A DNA stretch of 21,788 nucleotides from JBBTCJ01 sp038043285. Its GTDB lineage: Bacteria; Planctomycetota; Phycisphaerae; UBA1845. Position 1 is the first letter of the stretch, and every line of letters begins with the position of its first letter. The stretch lies in the NCBI GenBank assembly GCA_038043285.1, contig JBBTCJ010000024.1, positions 1-21,788 on the forward strand, in the 5' to 3' direction. This document shows, piece after piece, positions 1-7,301 of the stretch. The notes under the pieces are model-generated. The model was not told where the DNA came from, ran no database searches, and saw only the letters and a list, made by a program, of their open reading frames with translations. Position numbers and translations under genes: made by a program.

Positions 1-216
1 CTCACCGGCGGGCCGAGGCTGATCAGGCGGCGCCGGCGCCGGCGCTTCCTGCTCCGCCAGCTCCAACGCGGCGTTCGACTCCAACGCGTCCGCCACGTAC
101 GCCTCCAGGTCGGCCACGGGTTTTTGCAGGATAGTCATTGACTGGATGAGGCGCGGCGTAAGCCGCTGCTCCATCCGCAACTCCTGGTTCAACGATTGTG
201 AAAGGTACTGCGACAT
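1..216 (-). CDS. rpoN: RNA polymerase sigma-54 factor, N-terminal fragment (cut by window edge)
   Basis: The minus strand reads from an ATG at 214-216 as MSQYLSQSLNQELRMEQRLT and stays open to the left edge, about 72 codons. The stretch with LTPRLIQSMTILQ followed by LEAYVADALESNAALELAE matches region I of sigma-54, whose usual form is a Q-L-TPQL-Q-I-LLQ core followed by an L-E-NP-LE motif. Region I is the part that contacts the AAA+ enhancer-binding activator and blocks spontaneous open-complex formation. A Glu/Ala/Pro-rich linker, as in region II, follows before the edge. The core-binding and DNA-binding (RpoN box) parts lie outside the window. It lies 188 bp downstream of the recR stop on the same strand, so it may share the dnaX-ybaB-recR transcript or have its own promoter. 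The asparagine of the usual NP-LE motif is kept but the proline is replaced (SNAALE). Confidence 0.88.
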   Translation of the reverse strand, partial: MSQYLSQSLNQELRMEQRLTPRLIQSMTILQKPVADLEAYVADALESNAALELAEQEAPAPAPPDQPRPAGE

Positions 217-404
217 TCGACCTTCAATTCCGGGTGCCGCGAAACGTGAGAATTGCCGATCTCTCGGCGTGGCCCAACAGCGGAACCGGTTTGCGTCCCC
301 GAACGCGGACCCCGCCGCGGCCGGCCTATCCCGCTGCACATTGGGATTATATCACGCCCCCCGCCCCCGGTCATGCGGAAACCGCACGTGGGGCGCCTGA
401 GGAG

Positions 405-1007
405 CTACATGGGGGTACGTCCGCGAATCGCGGATTCCAACATGCCCAGGCTGGCGTATTCGAGTTGGGAGCCGACCGCCAGCCCGCGAGCCGGACGGCT
501 GACCCTTACCCCGGAATCCCGCAACACGCTCTGGACGTGCAGCGCGGTACCGTCGCCCTCCAGCGTGGGGTTCAACGCGAGGATGACCTCGCGCACGCCC
601 CCGGCGCGGACCCGGTCCACCAGGGCGTCGATGGTCAGGTGTTCCGGTTCGATTCCGTCCAGCGGCGCGATGTGACCCATGAGCACGTGGTAGACGCCGC
701 GCACCAACCCCGTCGCCTCCAGAGCGATGAGATCCTTGGGTTGCTCAACCACCCAGACCTCCCCCGTGTCGCGTCGAGGATCGCGGCAGATGGCACACGG
801 ATCGCTCTCCGTCAGGTTGAAGCAACGTCGGCAGTGGCTCACCTTGTCTTTGACGTCGAGGACGGCCTGGGCAAGGGCGGCCGCGAACTCGCGCGGCTCG
901 CGAAGAATATGAAAGGCCAATCGCTCAGCGCTGCGCGCGCCGATGCCCGGCAACTGTCGCAGTTGCTCCTTCAACCGGGCCAGTGATTCAATCGGTTCGC
1001 CGGACAT
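405..1007 (-). CDS. recR: Recombination mediator protein RecR
   Basis: RecR works with RecF/RecO to load RecA onto gapped DNA. The translation shows the family architecture in order: an N-terminal helix-hairpin-helix (LRQLPGIGARSAERLAF), a four-cysteine zinc finger (CRRC, then CAIC 8 residues on), and a Toprim domain (VWVVEQPKDLIALE through EVILALNPTLEGDGTA), closing with the conserved GLAVGSQLEYA segment. I chose the ATG at 1007, giving 200 aa, close to the E. coli length. An in-frame TTG at 1022 would add five residues but is a poorer start and fits the family less well. There is no strong Shine-Dalgarno sequence. It follows ybaB by about 45 bp in the classical dnaX-ybaB-recR order, which supports the call and suggests cotranscription. 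Confidence 0.95.
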   Translation of the reverse strand: MSGEPIESLARLKEQLRQLPGIGARSAERLAFHILREPREFAAALAQAVLDVKDKVSHCRRCFNLTESDPCAICRDPRRDTGEVWVVEQPKDLIALEATGLVRGVYHVLMGHIAPLDGIEPEHLTIDALVDRVRAGGVREVILALNPTLEGDGTALHVQSVLRDSGVRVSRPARGLAVGSQLEYASLGMLESAIRGRTPM

Positions 1008-1052
1008 TGAGGTGCGCCCCAATGGGCAACGGAACGTCCTCTGCGCTGAGGA

Positions 1053-1391
1053 TCACGTCCCCCCGCCGAGCATCTTGCCGAACATGCCCAGGTCCAGCCC
1101 GCCGGTCATCGCGGTCATGTCCTGTTTGGCGGAGTCCTGGGCCTTGGCGGCCGCGGCGCAAATCGCCGCCTTCACCAGATCCTCCAGCAGCTCCACGTCC
1201 GCGACCGCCTTCGGATCAATGCGCAGGTCCACCAGCGACCCGCGCCCGTCCACCACCGCCCGAACCATCTCGCCGCCGGCGCACGCCTCGAAGCGCCGCG
1301 TGGACAACTCCTCCTGAAGCTTGCCGAGGTTGTCTTGAAGATTCTTCGCCGTCTTCAGCAGTTCCGTAAAGTTGCCCAGCGGGCCGAACAT
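1053..1391 (-). CDS. ybaB: YbaB/EbfC family nucleoid-associated protein
   Basis: A 112-aa protein starting MFGPLGNFTELLKTAKNLQD, with a helical N-terminal segment and a central strand region (ACAGGEMVRAVVDGRGSLVDLRIDP) typical of the YbaB/EbfC fold: a small tweezer-like dimer that binds DNA with limited specificity. The C-terminal tail has a Met/Gly-rich stretch (LDLGMFGKMLGGG), as in many members. The ATG lies three bases after the dnaX stop codon, so translation is probably coupled. The dnaX-ybaB-recR order is widespread in bacteria and supports the assignment. No enzymatic motif is expected or seen. Confidence 0.93.
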   Translation of the reverse strand: MFGPLGNFTELLKTAKNLQDNLGKLQEELSTRRFEACAGGEMVRAVVDGRGSLVDLRIDPKAVADVELLEDLVKAAICAAAAKAQDSAKQDMTAMTGGLDLGMFGKMLGGGT

Positions 1392-1394
1392 GGG

Positions 1395-2891
1395 TTATTC
1401 CTCCGTTGCGTCGACCGAGGGTTCGTCTCGCGGCGGCTCGGCGTTCTCCGTTCCTTCATCCCCAGGCGCCGTTGCCTTCCGCCGCACGTCGACCAGCGTT
1501 CCCTCAACGGTTTTCTTCACGCGTTCGACCAACGGACTTCGGACCGCCGCCTCAAACTCCCGGGCCGACACCCTCCGTGCGGCGGCGGGCGGTGCCGCCG
1601 GTTCTGATCGCGACGCGGGAATCTCGCTCGTCGCCGAGGTCGCCGTCGAGGTCCGTCGCTCCTCCCGGCCGCTACTGGCGATCAAGGTTTTTTTTGAGGG
1701 GGCTTCGGCGGGCGCGTTCGTTCTCCCGACCGTGCCGGTTGCGCCCGCAGCGCCGTCGGTCCCTAGCTGGGCGAGAATCCGATCAATGTCGGTGAACTGC
1801 CGACTCATCGTCAGGCGCACCACCGCGGCGTCGGCCAGCGACCGCGCCGCGCCGCTCGATCGGACGTTGCGCCGCAGCTCCTCCAGGAGCGCGATCATGT
1901 ACACGTAGGTCGGCGCGTCGAACCTTCCCGCCTGGGCGACCAGCGCCTCTCGCGCCGTGTCCGTCGCGTCCACCCAATCGCATTCCGCGCCGCACACGTG
2001 GATCAACATGAGCGAACGAATGTGCTCGATCAGATGTTCGCAAAACCGCTCCACGGTTCGACCGGACTGCAGCGCCGCGTCCAAGGCCCGCAATGCAGCG
2101 GCGGCGTCGCGCGAGGCGATCGCCTCGGTCAACGCCAGCGAAAGCTCGTCATGCGGCGGTGGGACGACCTCGTCGACGACTTCCCGCGTCAGCCGGTCGG
2201 GGGAGTACGAAAGCAGCTTGTCAAGCAACGACAACGCGTCGCGCATCGACCCGTTGGCCAGTCGCGCGATCCGCTTCATCGCCCCATCGTCGATCGACAC
2301 CTTCTCCGTCTCGGCGATCGCCTTCAGGTGCCCGGCGATGGACGCCACGTCAATGGCATGAAAATCGAACCGCTGGCAGCGGCTCTGGATCGTCGCCGGA
2401 ACCTTCGCAGACTCGGTCGTCGCCAGAACGAACTTCACGTGCGACGGCGGTTCCTCCAGGGTCTTCAGCAAGGCGTTGAATGCCCCGGTGCTGAGCATGT
2501 GGACTTCGTCGATGATGTAAACCTTGAACCGGGCACGCGCCGGACGCAACGTCGCGTTGCTCCGCAACTCGCGGATGTTGTCCACCCCGGTGTTGCTCGC
2601 CGCGTCGATCTCAACGACGTCGATGTCCTCGCCCGCCGCCACCGCGACGCACGATTCGCACTTGCAGCACGGCGTGGTCGTCGGAGCGTCGCACGCAAGA
2701 CAGTTGAGCGATTTGGCGAGAATGCGGGCCATCGAGGTCTTCCCGACCCCGCGCGTCCCGGTGAACAAATATCCGTGATGAATGCGGCCTGAGCGAATGG
2801 CGTTCTTCAACGTCGTCGCGACGGCCTCCTGCCCCACGACGTCGTCGAAGGTCGAACTGCGGTACGCCCGCGCTAAGACTCGATAGGCCAT
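1395..2891 (-). CDS. dnaX: DNA polymerase III subunit tau (and probable gamma)
   Basis: Clamp-loader AAA+ ATPase that loads the beta clamp and couples the polymerases to the helicase. Visible in the 498-aa translation: Walker A GTRGVGKT (residues 45-52), zinc-module cysteines C64, C67, C75, C76, C78 and C81, Walker B with DEVH (128-131), sensor-1 ATTE (157-160) and the SRC arginine-finger motif (170-172). After about residue 370 the sequence becomes a low-complexity Ala/Thr/Pro/Glu linker, and the C-terminal domain is short compared with E. coli tau (643 aa). In the linker at codons 399-402 the mRNA reads TCA AAA AAA ACC, an A8 run that matches the X XXY YYZ slippery pattern (see the 1688-1695 entry). 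First gene of the dnaX-ybaB-recR block. Confidence 0.96.
   Translation of the reverse strand: MAYRVLARAYRSSTFDDVVGQEAVATTLKNAIRSGRIHHGYLFTGTRGVGKTSMARILAKSLNCLACDAPTTTPCCKCESCVAVAAGEDIDVVEIDAASNTGVDNIRELRSNATLRPARARFKVYIIDEVHMLSTGAFNALLKTLEEPPSHVKFVLATTESAKVPATIQSRCQRFDFHAIDVASIAGHLKAIAETEKVSIDDGAMKRIARLANGSMRDALSLLDKLLSYSPDRLTREVVDEVVPPPHDELSLALTEAIASRDAAAALRALDAALQSGRTVERFCEHLIEHIRSLMLIHVCGAECDWVDATDTAREALVAQAGRFDAPTYVYMIALLEELRRNVRSSGAARSLADAAVVRLTMSRQFTDIDRILAQLGTDGAAGATGTVGRTNAPAEAPSKKTLIASSGREERRTSTATSATSEIPASRSEPAAPPAAARRVSAREFEAAVRSPLVERVKKTVEGTLVDVRRKATAPGDEGTENAEPPRDEPSVDATEE
1688..1695 (-). promoter_or_regulatory. A8 slippery run in dnaX, possible tau/gamma frameshift site
   Basis: On the coding (minus) strand the frame is TCA AAA AAA ACC TTG ATC. 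A minus-one slip, or insertion of one A by RNA polymerase, gives AAA AAC CTT GAT CGC CAG TAG and ends after five new codons. Loss of one A gives AAA CCT TGA and ends after one. Either product is about 402-406 aa and contains the whole AAA+ region, as gamma does in E. coli. Known cases are ribosomal frameshifting at A AAA AAG in E. coli and transcriptional slippage on an A run in Thermus. I see no clear upstream SD stimulator and only a weak downstream hairpin. Confidence 0.5.
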
Positions 2892-3269
2892 GCTACCGCA
2901 ATGCCTCTCCGGAAACGCAGGGAAACGCCCGTCCCGCGACCGTTACGGAGCGGCGTGAGCTTCGTCGAGTACGCGGCCGCGCCGCCCCAGCACGGCTTTT
3001 CGGCACGATGATACACCGGCCGCCGCCACGCCGCCTGTCCTCGCCTCGGCCCGCGGAGACGACCAGGTGAACCACGGCACCTGGCTGATCCAAGTGGGCT
3101 GCTCTGTTTCCAGCCTGACCCGTTGCCTGAACCGTCCACTGCATGGGACCTGGTCGTCTCCCCAGGCCGACGCCGAAAACCCGCCGACTACAGCCCTTCC
3201 CACGCCCATGCTAGCATTCCGGCCCACGCCGCGAAAGCGGCGAGGACAACCACACTCCGAGACCTCCGC
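2892..3269. other. Gene-less gap between divergent dnaX and senB
   Basis: 378 bp between two divergently transcribed genes, so it should hold both promoters. I find no convincing protein: the reading frames across it lack family resemblance. A TATCAT hexamer on the minus strand (around 3009-3014) could be a -10 box for dnaX but has no clear -35. The main visible structure is a 14-bp perfect inverted repeat at 3055-3161, described separately. Confidence 0.5.
3055..3161. repeat. 107-bp element bounded by a perfect 14-bp inverted repeat
   Basis: GGAGACGACCAGGT at 3055-3068 is the exact reverse complement of ACCTGGTCGTCTCC at 3148-3161. Inside, CCAGGT/ACCTGG (3063-3068 with 3081-3086) and GGCTG/CAGCC can form smaller hairpins. 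No direct repeat flanks the outer arms, so a transposed element is not shown. It could be a degenerate MITE, a cruciform, or a folded leader 109 bp ahead of the senB start. Confidence 0.6.
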
Positions 3270-4229
3270 ATGCGCGTCTTGATCGTCACCCCCGCTCCGC
3301 CCCGCTCCACGAAGGGCAATCGCATTACCGCCGACCGCTGGGCCAGGATACTCCGCTCGCTGCACCATCGCGTCACCGTCGCAACCAGCCTCGTCGACGG
3401 CCGCTTTGACCTGCTGCTCGCCCTCCATGCCCGCAAGAGCGGCTCAGCCATAAGGCGATTTCGCCGCCGGTTCCCCGACCGCCCGATCATCCTCGCTCTC
3501 ACCGGCACGGACCTCTACAAGGACATTCGAACCTCTCAGCGAGCGCAAGAGAGTCTGGCGGCGGCCGACCGGCTGATTGTGTTGCAGCCTGCCGGCGCTG
3601 CCGCGCTGCCAGCGCGGTTCCGCCCCAAGACCAGGGTCATCCTCCAGTCGGTCGCGCCTCGCGCCGCTAGACCTAAGTCAGCGCGCGCGAAGACCTTCGA
3701 CGTTTGTCTTCTAGGGCACCTTCGAAGCGTGAAGGATCCTTTCCGAACCGCCCTGGCCGCTCGACACCTTGCGCCCGATTCGCGCATTCGCGTGCTCCAC
3801 CTCGGAGCGGCCTTGACTGAGTCCTACGCTCGCCGCGCTCGACGCGAGGAGGCGATCAACCCGCGATACCACTGGCTGGGCGGCGTGCCTCGTGCAAAGG
3901 CCATGCGCCTCCTCGCCTCGTGCCGAGTGCTCGTCCTTTCATCGCGCATGGAGGGCGGGGCCAACGTCATCGGCGAGGCCATCGTCCACCGGGTTCCGGT
4001 GCTCTCCAGCCACATTCCCGGCTCCGTCGGACTGCTCGGAGAAGATTACTCAGGGTACTTTCGCTTCCGCGATACCGCCGCCCTCGCCGCGTTGTTGCGC
4101 CGAGCGGAGAAAGACGCCGCGTTTTTGGGGGACTTACGTCGCCGATGTGCCGCCTTGGCGCCCTTGTTCCGACCGGCCGCGGAGCGAGTCGCGTGGAGAG
4201 GCCTGCTGCGCGAGATTCGCGCATCGTAA
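3270..4229 (+). CDS. senB: SenB-type selenosugar synthase / TIGR04348 family glycosyltransferase
   Basis: SenB joins selenophosphate to a UDP-sugar to form a selenosugar in selenoneine biosynthesis. The 319-aa protein carries the family signatures in order: TPAPPRSTKGNRITADRWAR (7-26), LALHARKS (50-57), LTGTDLYKDI (77-86), LQS (125-127), LGHLRSVKDP (148-157), SSRMEGGANVIGEA (224-237) and SSHIPGSVGLLG (246-257). From memory these line up closely with characterised SenB proteins. I chose the ATG at 3270, because the frame upstream to 3123 is unlike the family and a GT-B fold should begin with MRVLIVTPAP. No strong SD is seen. Neither SenA (EgtB-like) nor SenC/SelD lies in the window. It converges on the FG-GAP lipoprotein gene. 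The fold and family are secure; selenium specificity is inferred. Confidence 0.85.
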   Translation: MRVLIVTPAPPRSTKGNRITADRWARILRSLHHRVTVATSLVDGRFDLLLALHARKSGSAIRRFRRRFPDRPIILALTGTDLYKDIRTSQRAQESLAAADRLIVLQPAGAAALPARFRPKTRVILQSVAPRAARPKSARAKTFDVCLLGHLRSVKDPFRTALAARHLAPDSRIRVLHLGAALTESYARRARREEAINPRYHWLGGVPRAKAMRLLASCRVLVLSSRMEGGANVIGEAIVHRVPVLSSHIPGSVGLLGEDYSGYFRFRDTAALAALLRRAEKDAAFLGDLRRRCAALAPLFRPAAERVAWRGLLREIRAS

Positions 4230-4231
4230 GA

Positions 4232-4260
4232 CCCCTTTCCCCCGTCGTTGGGGGAGGGGG
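4232..4260. terminator. C/G-rich hairpin between convergent genes
   Basis: CCCCTTTCCCCC (4232-4243) can pair with GGGGGAGGGGG (4250-4260) around a short loop, three bases after the senB stop; a G-rich tract continues to 4274. There is no T run. It resembles the C-rich/G-rich intergenic repeats common in many genomes. It may end transcription from senB, but this is uncertain. Confidence 0.4.
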
Positions 4261-4287
4261 CAGAGTGAGGGGGGTTCCGTACGCGAA

Positions 4288-4326
4288 CTTGGCCCGCTCC
4301 GCGAGGTCGTCGCGAAGCGGGCCGAG
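4288..4326. repeat. Long imperfect hairpin between senB and the FG-GAP gene
   Basis: GGCCCGCTCCGCGA (4291-4304) pairs with TCGCGAAGCGGGCC (4310-4323) with one C/A mismatch and a 5-nt loop; three further base pairs extend the stem to 4288 and 4326. It lies 35 bp after the stop of the minus-strand lipoprotein gene, at the convergent junction. It lacks a T run on either side, so it may be a bidirectional RNA-stabilising hairpin or an interspersed repeat rather than a classical terminator. Confidence 0.5.
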
Positions 4327-4360
4327 CTTGTACTTCACAAAACCGGAACGTCCAATCGAC

Positions 4361-6334
4361 CTACTCGTCGGTCTGCGTGTTCTTGTACCACACCAGCCGA
4401 TCGTCGCTCAATCCTGAACCCGACCGGCGATCCAACGTTCCCACGACGTCATTCTTCCCGTCGCCGTCAAGATCGACAACCAGCAACGCGTTGATCACCG
4501 TCGATGCGTCCGTGCCCATAACGCCGACGCCCGTCCCCCCGGGCGCGCTGGTCCCCGAATCCGCCGTCCCACCGCTGTCCGTCGGGGCGTCCTGGATGAT
4601 CGTATTGCCCGTCCACGGATCGTAGACGGTGGCGCCGACGGTCCCGTCATACCAATAGACGCCTCCTTCGACCGCGACCATCAACTCCACCTTCCCATCG
4701 CCGGTCACGTCCCCAAGGGCGATCGCCTCCGGCTCCTGATCGAGAAACTCCGTAACCGTGAACACCGGCCAGGGGAAGTTGAACCGCTCCGGCGTCGTAT
4801 CGTTCGGCGGAAACTCCGGCTCCACGACCAGCGGGTTCGGCTTGCGGAACCACTGCACCAGCTTGCCCGGAGTCGAGCGGACCAGCACGTCGTCGAAGCC
4901 GTCGTTGTCCACGTCGCCGATCGCCAGCACGCTCGCGTTCGTATCAATCTGCCCGACCGGACGGATCTCCCAATTCGAAGGCACGTAATGCCATGCCCAC
5001 GCCACGCAATCCCCGTCCTCTCCCTCGCATCCGGCGTTGTCCTGACACGACTCGCCGTTGAAAGGCCCGCCCACGCACGTTCCGTTCGTGCAGCTTCCTG
5101 ATCCGCCCTCGCAGTCGCTGTCGCCGTTGGGGCAGGCTTCCCCGTCGTGTTCGCCCTCCTCGCAGGAGTCCGCCGGACCGTCACTGCCGCCTGCGGTGAA
5201 TGCCGCGAACCCGCTCGGAACGAGTGGGTTCCGCGCCCAGCGGACGTTCAGTGAAAGTGAATTGCTGTACGCCGCCACCACGTCCAGGTCTCCGTCGCCG
5301 TCCACGTCGCTCAGCGTGATGTCCGTCACCAGCGGCGCATCGAGCATGATCGATATGGGCACGCCGCGCGAAAACGGCAAGTCCGCCGGAACCCCCCACG
5401 CCGCCGACGTCTCCGCCAGCCCGGCACCGGGGTTGACCCACACGTCGACGGTGTTCGTCGGTGGCTTCTGCCCCAACTCCTCGCACGTTCCCGGATTGAG
5501 CGCCACCACGATCTCATCGCCCGGATTGCCGTCCAGGTCGCCGACCGCCAGGGCCGTAAACCCATTGTTCTCTGGGTGCGTCTTGGCGTCCTCCGTTCCC
5601 GTCCAGTTGTTGCCGGGGAACTGATTGTGGATCCAACGATCGGAAACATAAGGGTTCGACAGGATCATCTGTGTCCACTGATCGCCGTCTGCCGCCTGAT
5701 TCGCGTCGCCCGGATTGAAGTAGACGATGATCTCGCCTTCCAACTCGCTGATCTCGCTCGGCGGATCGGTGGGACACCATCCACCGCCGCCCGTGGCCTT
5801 GACCAGCACCACGATATCCAGCCAGCCATCGTCGTTGATCTGCCCGAGTTCCACGCCGGCAACGATCGCCACCGGACTGGTCCCCGCGATGGTGATCGTG
5901 CGGAACGAGATCGTTCCCGTCGCGCTCACCCGCTGCAGATGAAGCTCTACCGGCTGGGACTGGTTCCACGCCGTCACCAGGTCCGTCAGACCGTCCTGGT
6001 CGACGTCACCGGAAACCACGAACTTCGGACCTGCGGTATCCTCCTCGATCGGGTCGATCTGGAATGCCGTGAAGAAACTGCGCGTCTCTTCTCCGGGAAG
6101 TTCGACGTTTCCCGTCTCTCCCGAACCGGTATCCGTGGAGCCGCCGGTCCCACCAGGGGATGACGCGTCATCGGAAAAATCGCTGTCCACCGTGGCGAAG
6201 CCGTCGCCGGTTCCGGCGCTTCCGCTGCCTCCGGACGCCTCGTCGGCAATGTGCTGGAACGCAGAGTTGCATCCCACCCCGATCGCCACGGCGCCAACGG
6301 TCGCGGCAAGCCATTTCATCATCGAGTTTTTCAT
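4361..6334 (-). CDS. FG-GAP/VCBS repeat lipoprotein with Cys-rich insert
   Basis: A predicted secreted 657-aa beta-propeller protein of unknown partner. The N-terminus MKNSMMKWLAATVGAVAIGV ends in a lipobox-like GVGC, with lipidation predicted at C22. A Gly/Ser/Thr-rich linker follows to about residue 80. Seven Asp-rich FG-GAP/VCBS repeats with D-D-DG-D calcium-loop character sit near 108-122, 163-177, 263-279, 341-357, 471-487, 539-555 and 618-633. Between repeats 4 and 5, residues 390-443 are Cys-rich (nine Cys in small CTNGTCVGG-type units), probably disulphide bonded. I chose the ATG at 6334 because it begins the signal peptide and has GGGGAG about ten bases upstream; the longer frame to 6664 has no matching N-terminus. 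Such proteins are usually surface-anchored and may bind carbohydrates or proteins. Confidence 0.85.
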   Translation of the reverse strand: MKNSMMKWLAATVGAVAIGVGCNSAFQHIADEASGGSGSAGTGDGFATVDSDFSDDASSPGGTGGSTDTGSGETGNVELPGEETRSFFTAFQIDPIEEDTAGPKFVVSGDVDQDGLTDLVTAWNQSQPVELHLQRVSATGTISFRTITIAGTSPVAIVAGVELGQINDDGWLDIVVLVKATGGGGWCPTDPPSEISELEGEIIVYFNPGDANQAADGDQWTQMILSNPYVSDRWIHNQFPGNNWTGTEDAKTHPENNGFTALAVGDLDGNPGDEIVVALNPGTCEELGQKPPTNTVDVWVNPGAGLAETSAAWGVPADLPFSRGVPISIMLDAPLVTDITLSDVDGDGDLDVVAAYSNSLSLNVRWARNPLVPSGFAAFTAGGSDGPADSCEEGEHDGEACPNGDSDCEGGSGSCTNGTCVGGPFNGESCQDNAGCEGEDGDCVAWAWHYVPSNWEIRPVGQIDTNASVLAIGDVDNDGFDDVLVRSTPGKLVQWFRKPNPLVVEPEFPPNDTTPERFNFPWPVFTVTEFLDQEPEAIALGDVTGDGKVELMVAVEGGVYWYDGTVGATVYDPWTGNTIIQDAPTDSGGTADSGTSAPGGTGVGVMGTDASTVINALLVVDLDGDGKNDVVGTLDRRSGSGLSDDRLVWYKNTQTDE

Positions 6335-6770
6335 GACACAAAACTCCCCGGCCGGCGTGCCGCCGGCGCTGCTGGAACGGTATCCATCCTCGTTATCGGC
6401 GGCGGTGGACGTCGACTTGCGACCCGCAGGCTGTCCCAGTGCAATGCCCGAAGAGTGCACCCTGCGATTCGGCGAGCAGCCGGCCACGGGCTTCCAAGCC
6501 GCGGACTGCTCCCGGTGACGCGAAGTGTCGAGGGTCAGCCCGCGCGAAGCCCCGGTGGGCCGCGTTTCCAGGCGAGCCAGACGCGGCGAGGCTGATCCTG
6601 CGCGTGCCTGTTGGCGCGGAGGGGCAGCATTCGACACGAACCGGGCGACCAGCGCGGGGGCCACTGGCGGCTTGCCCGCCAGTGTTTACGCTGGCGGCCG
6701 ACCTGGCGGATGCCGCTACGGACTCAGGGTCCGATATCCAGTTCGGGCCTCGGATTCTGGAAAACGACCC
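6335..6770. other. Gene-less gap between divergent lipoprotein and release-factor-like genes
   Basis: 436 bp. No frame shows family resemblance. A small perfect hairpin (6351-6357 with 6361-6367, GCCGGCG arms) sits just upstream of the SD of the lipoprotein gene, and a 7-bp stem GCCGCGT/ACGCGGC lies at 6559-6587. The clearest structure is the hairpin at 6662-6684. Confidence 0.45.
6662..6684. repeat. Perfect 9-bp hairpin, possibly an interspersed planctomycete repeat
   Basis: CACTGGCGG (6662-6670), loop CTTGC, CCGCCAGTG (6676-6684), then TTTACG and another CGCTGGCGG at 6687-6695 that could compete for pairing. I recall similar CACTGGCGG-type palindromes as frequent intergenic repeats in planctomycete genomes, but this is memory only. 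Only three T residues follow, so it is a weak candidate for a terminator. Confidence 0.45.
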
Positions 6771-7301
6771 ATGAGTTCTCCTCTCACAGGCGCCCACCCC
6801 TACCTTTCCCTCACCGATGACCAACTCATCGCGCAATGCGAGGTTGACACCTATCGCGCCTCAGGCCCCGGCGGACAAAAACGCAACAAGACCAGCTCCG
6901 CCGTGCGGCTGCGACACGCGCCGACAGGGCTGTCCGTGACGGCATCGGAGGAGCGCTCGCAGCACGTCAACCGCGCCCGGGCGCTCCGGCGGCTGCGCGA
7001 GGCCATCGCCCTTCACATCCGTGCGCCTCTTGCGATCGAGGCCTACCGGCCCGGCGGCGTGCTGACCGGATACATCACCCCTGATGGACAACTTCGAATC
7101 AACAAACGCAACGAGCAATACGCCCCCGTGGTGGCCGAAGTGCTCGACGTCCTGGCCGCATGCGCCACGCGGATCAGCGACGCCGCCGAACGCCTGGGCC
7201 TCTCCACCGCCCACCTCGTCAAGTTCATCGAAACCGACGGCAAGCTCTGGGATCGCGTCAACCAGTTGCGCGCCGCCGCCGGCCAAAAACCTTTACGCTG
7301 A
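6771..7301 (+). CDS. Peptide chain release factor-like protein (GGQ domain)
   Basis: A 176-aa protein with a class-I release-factor catalytic domain: VDTYRASGPGGQKRNKTSSA at residues 25-44 contains the GGQ (34-36) that triggers peptidyl-tRNA hydrolysis, followed by the usual VRLRHAPTGL and SQHVNRARALRRL helix. It lacks the codon-recognition domain of RF1/RF2, so it is more like ArfB-type or PrfH-type rescue proteins. However, the C-terminus (residues 117-176) is not the Lys/Arg-rich unstructured tail by which ArfB senses an empty mRNA channel. Instead it looks like a compact helical domain (RISDAAERLGLSTAHLVKF). The ATG at 6771 gives the best domain start; no clear SD is seen. A role in rescue of stalled ribosomes is plausible but inferred. 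Confidence 0.8.
   Translation: MSSPLTGAHPYLSLTDDQLIAQCEVDTYRASGPGGQKRNKTSSAVRLRHAPTGLSVTASEERSQHVNRARALRRLREAIALHIRAPLAIEAYRPGGVLTGYITPDGQLRINKRNEQYAPVVAEVLDVLAACATRISDAAERLGLSTAHLVKFIETDGKLWDRVNQLRAAAGQKPLR

Noticed and set aside
198..986. Long plus-strand frame over recR
   Set aside because: Antisense to a certain recR; composition is low-complexity and shows no family features.
1998..2792. 264-codon plus-strand frame over dnaX
   Set aside because: Shadow of the dnaX coding strand in GC-rich DNA.
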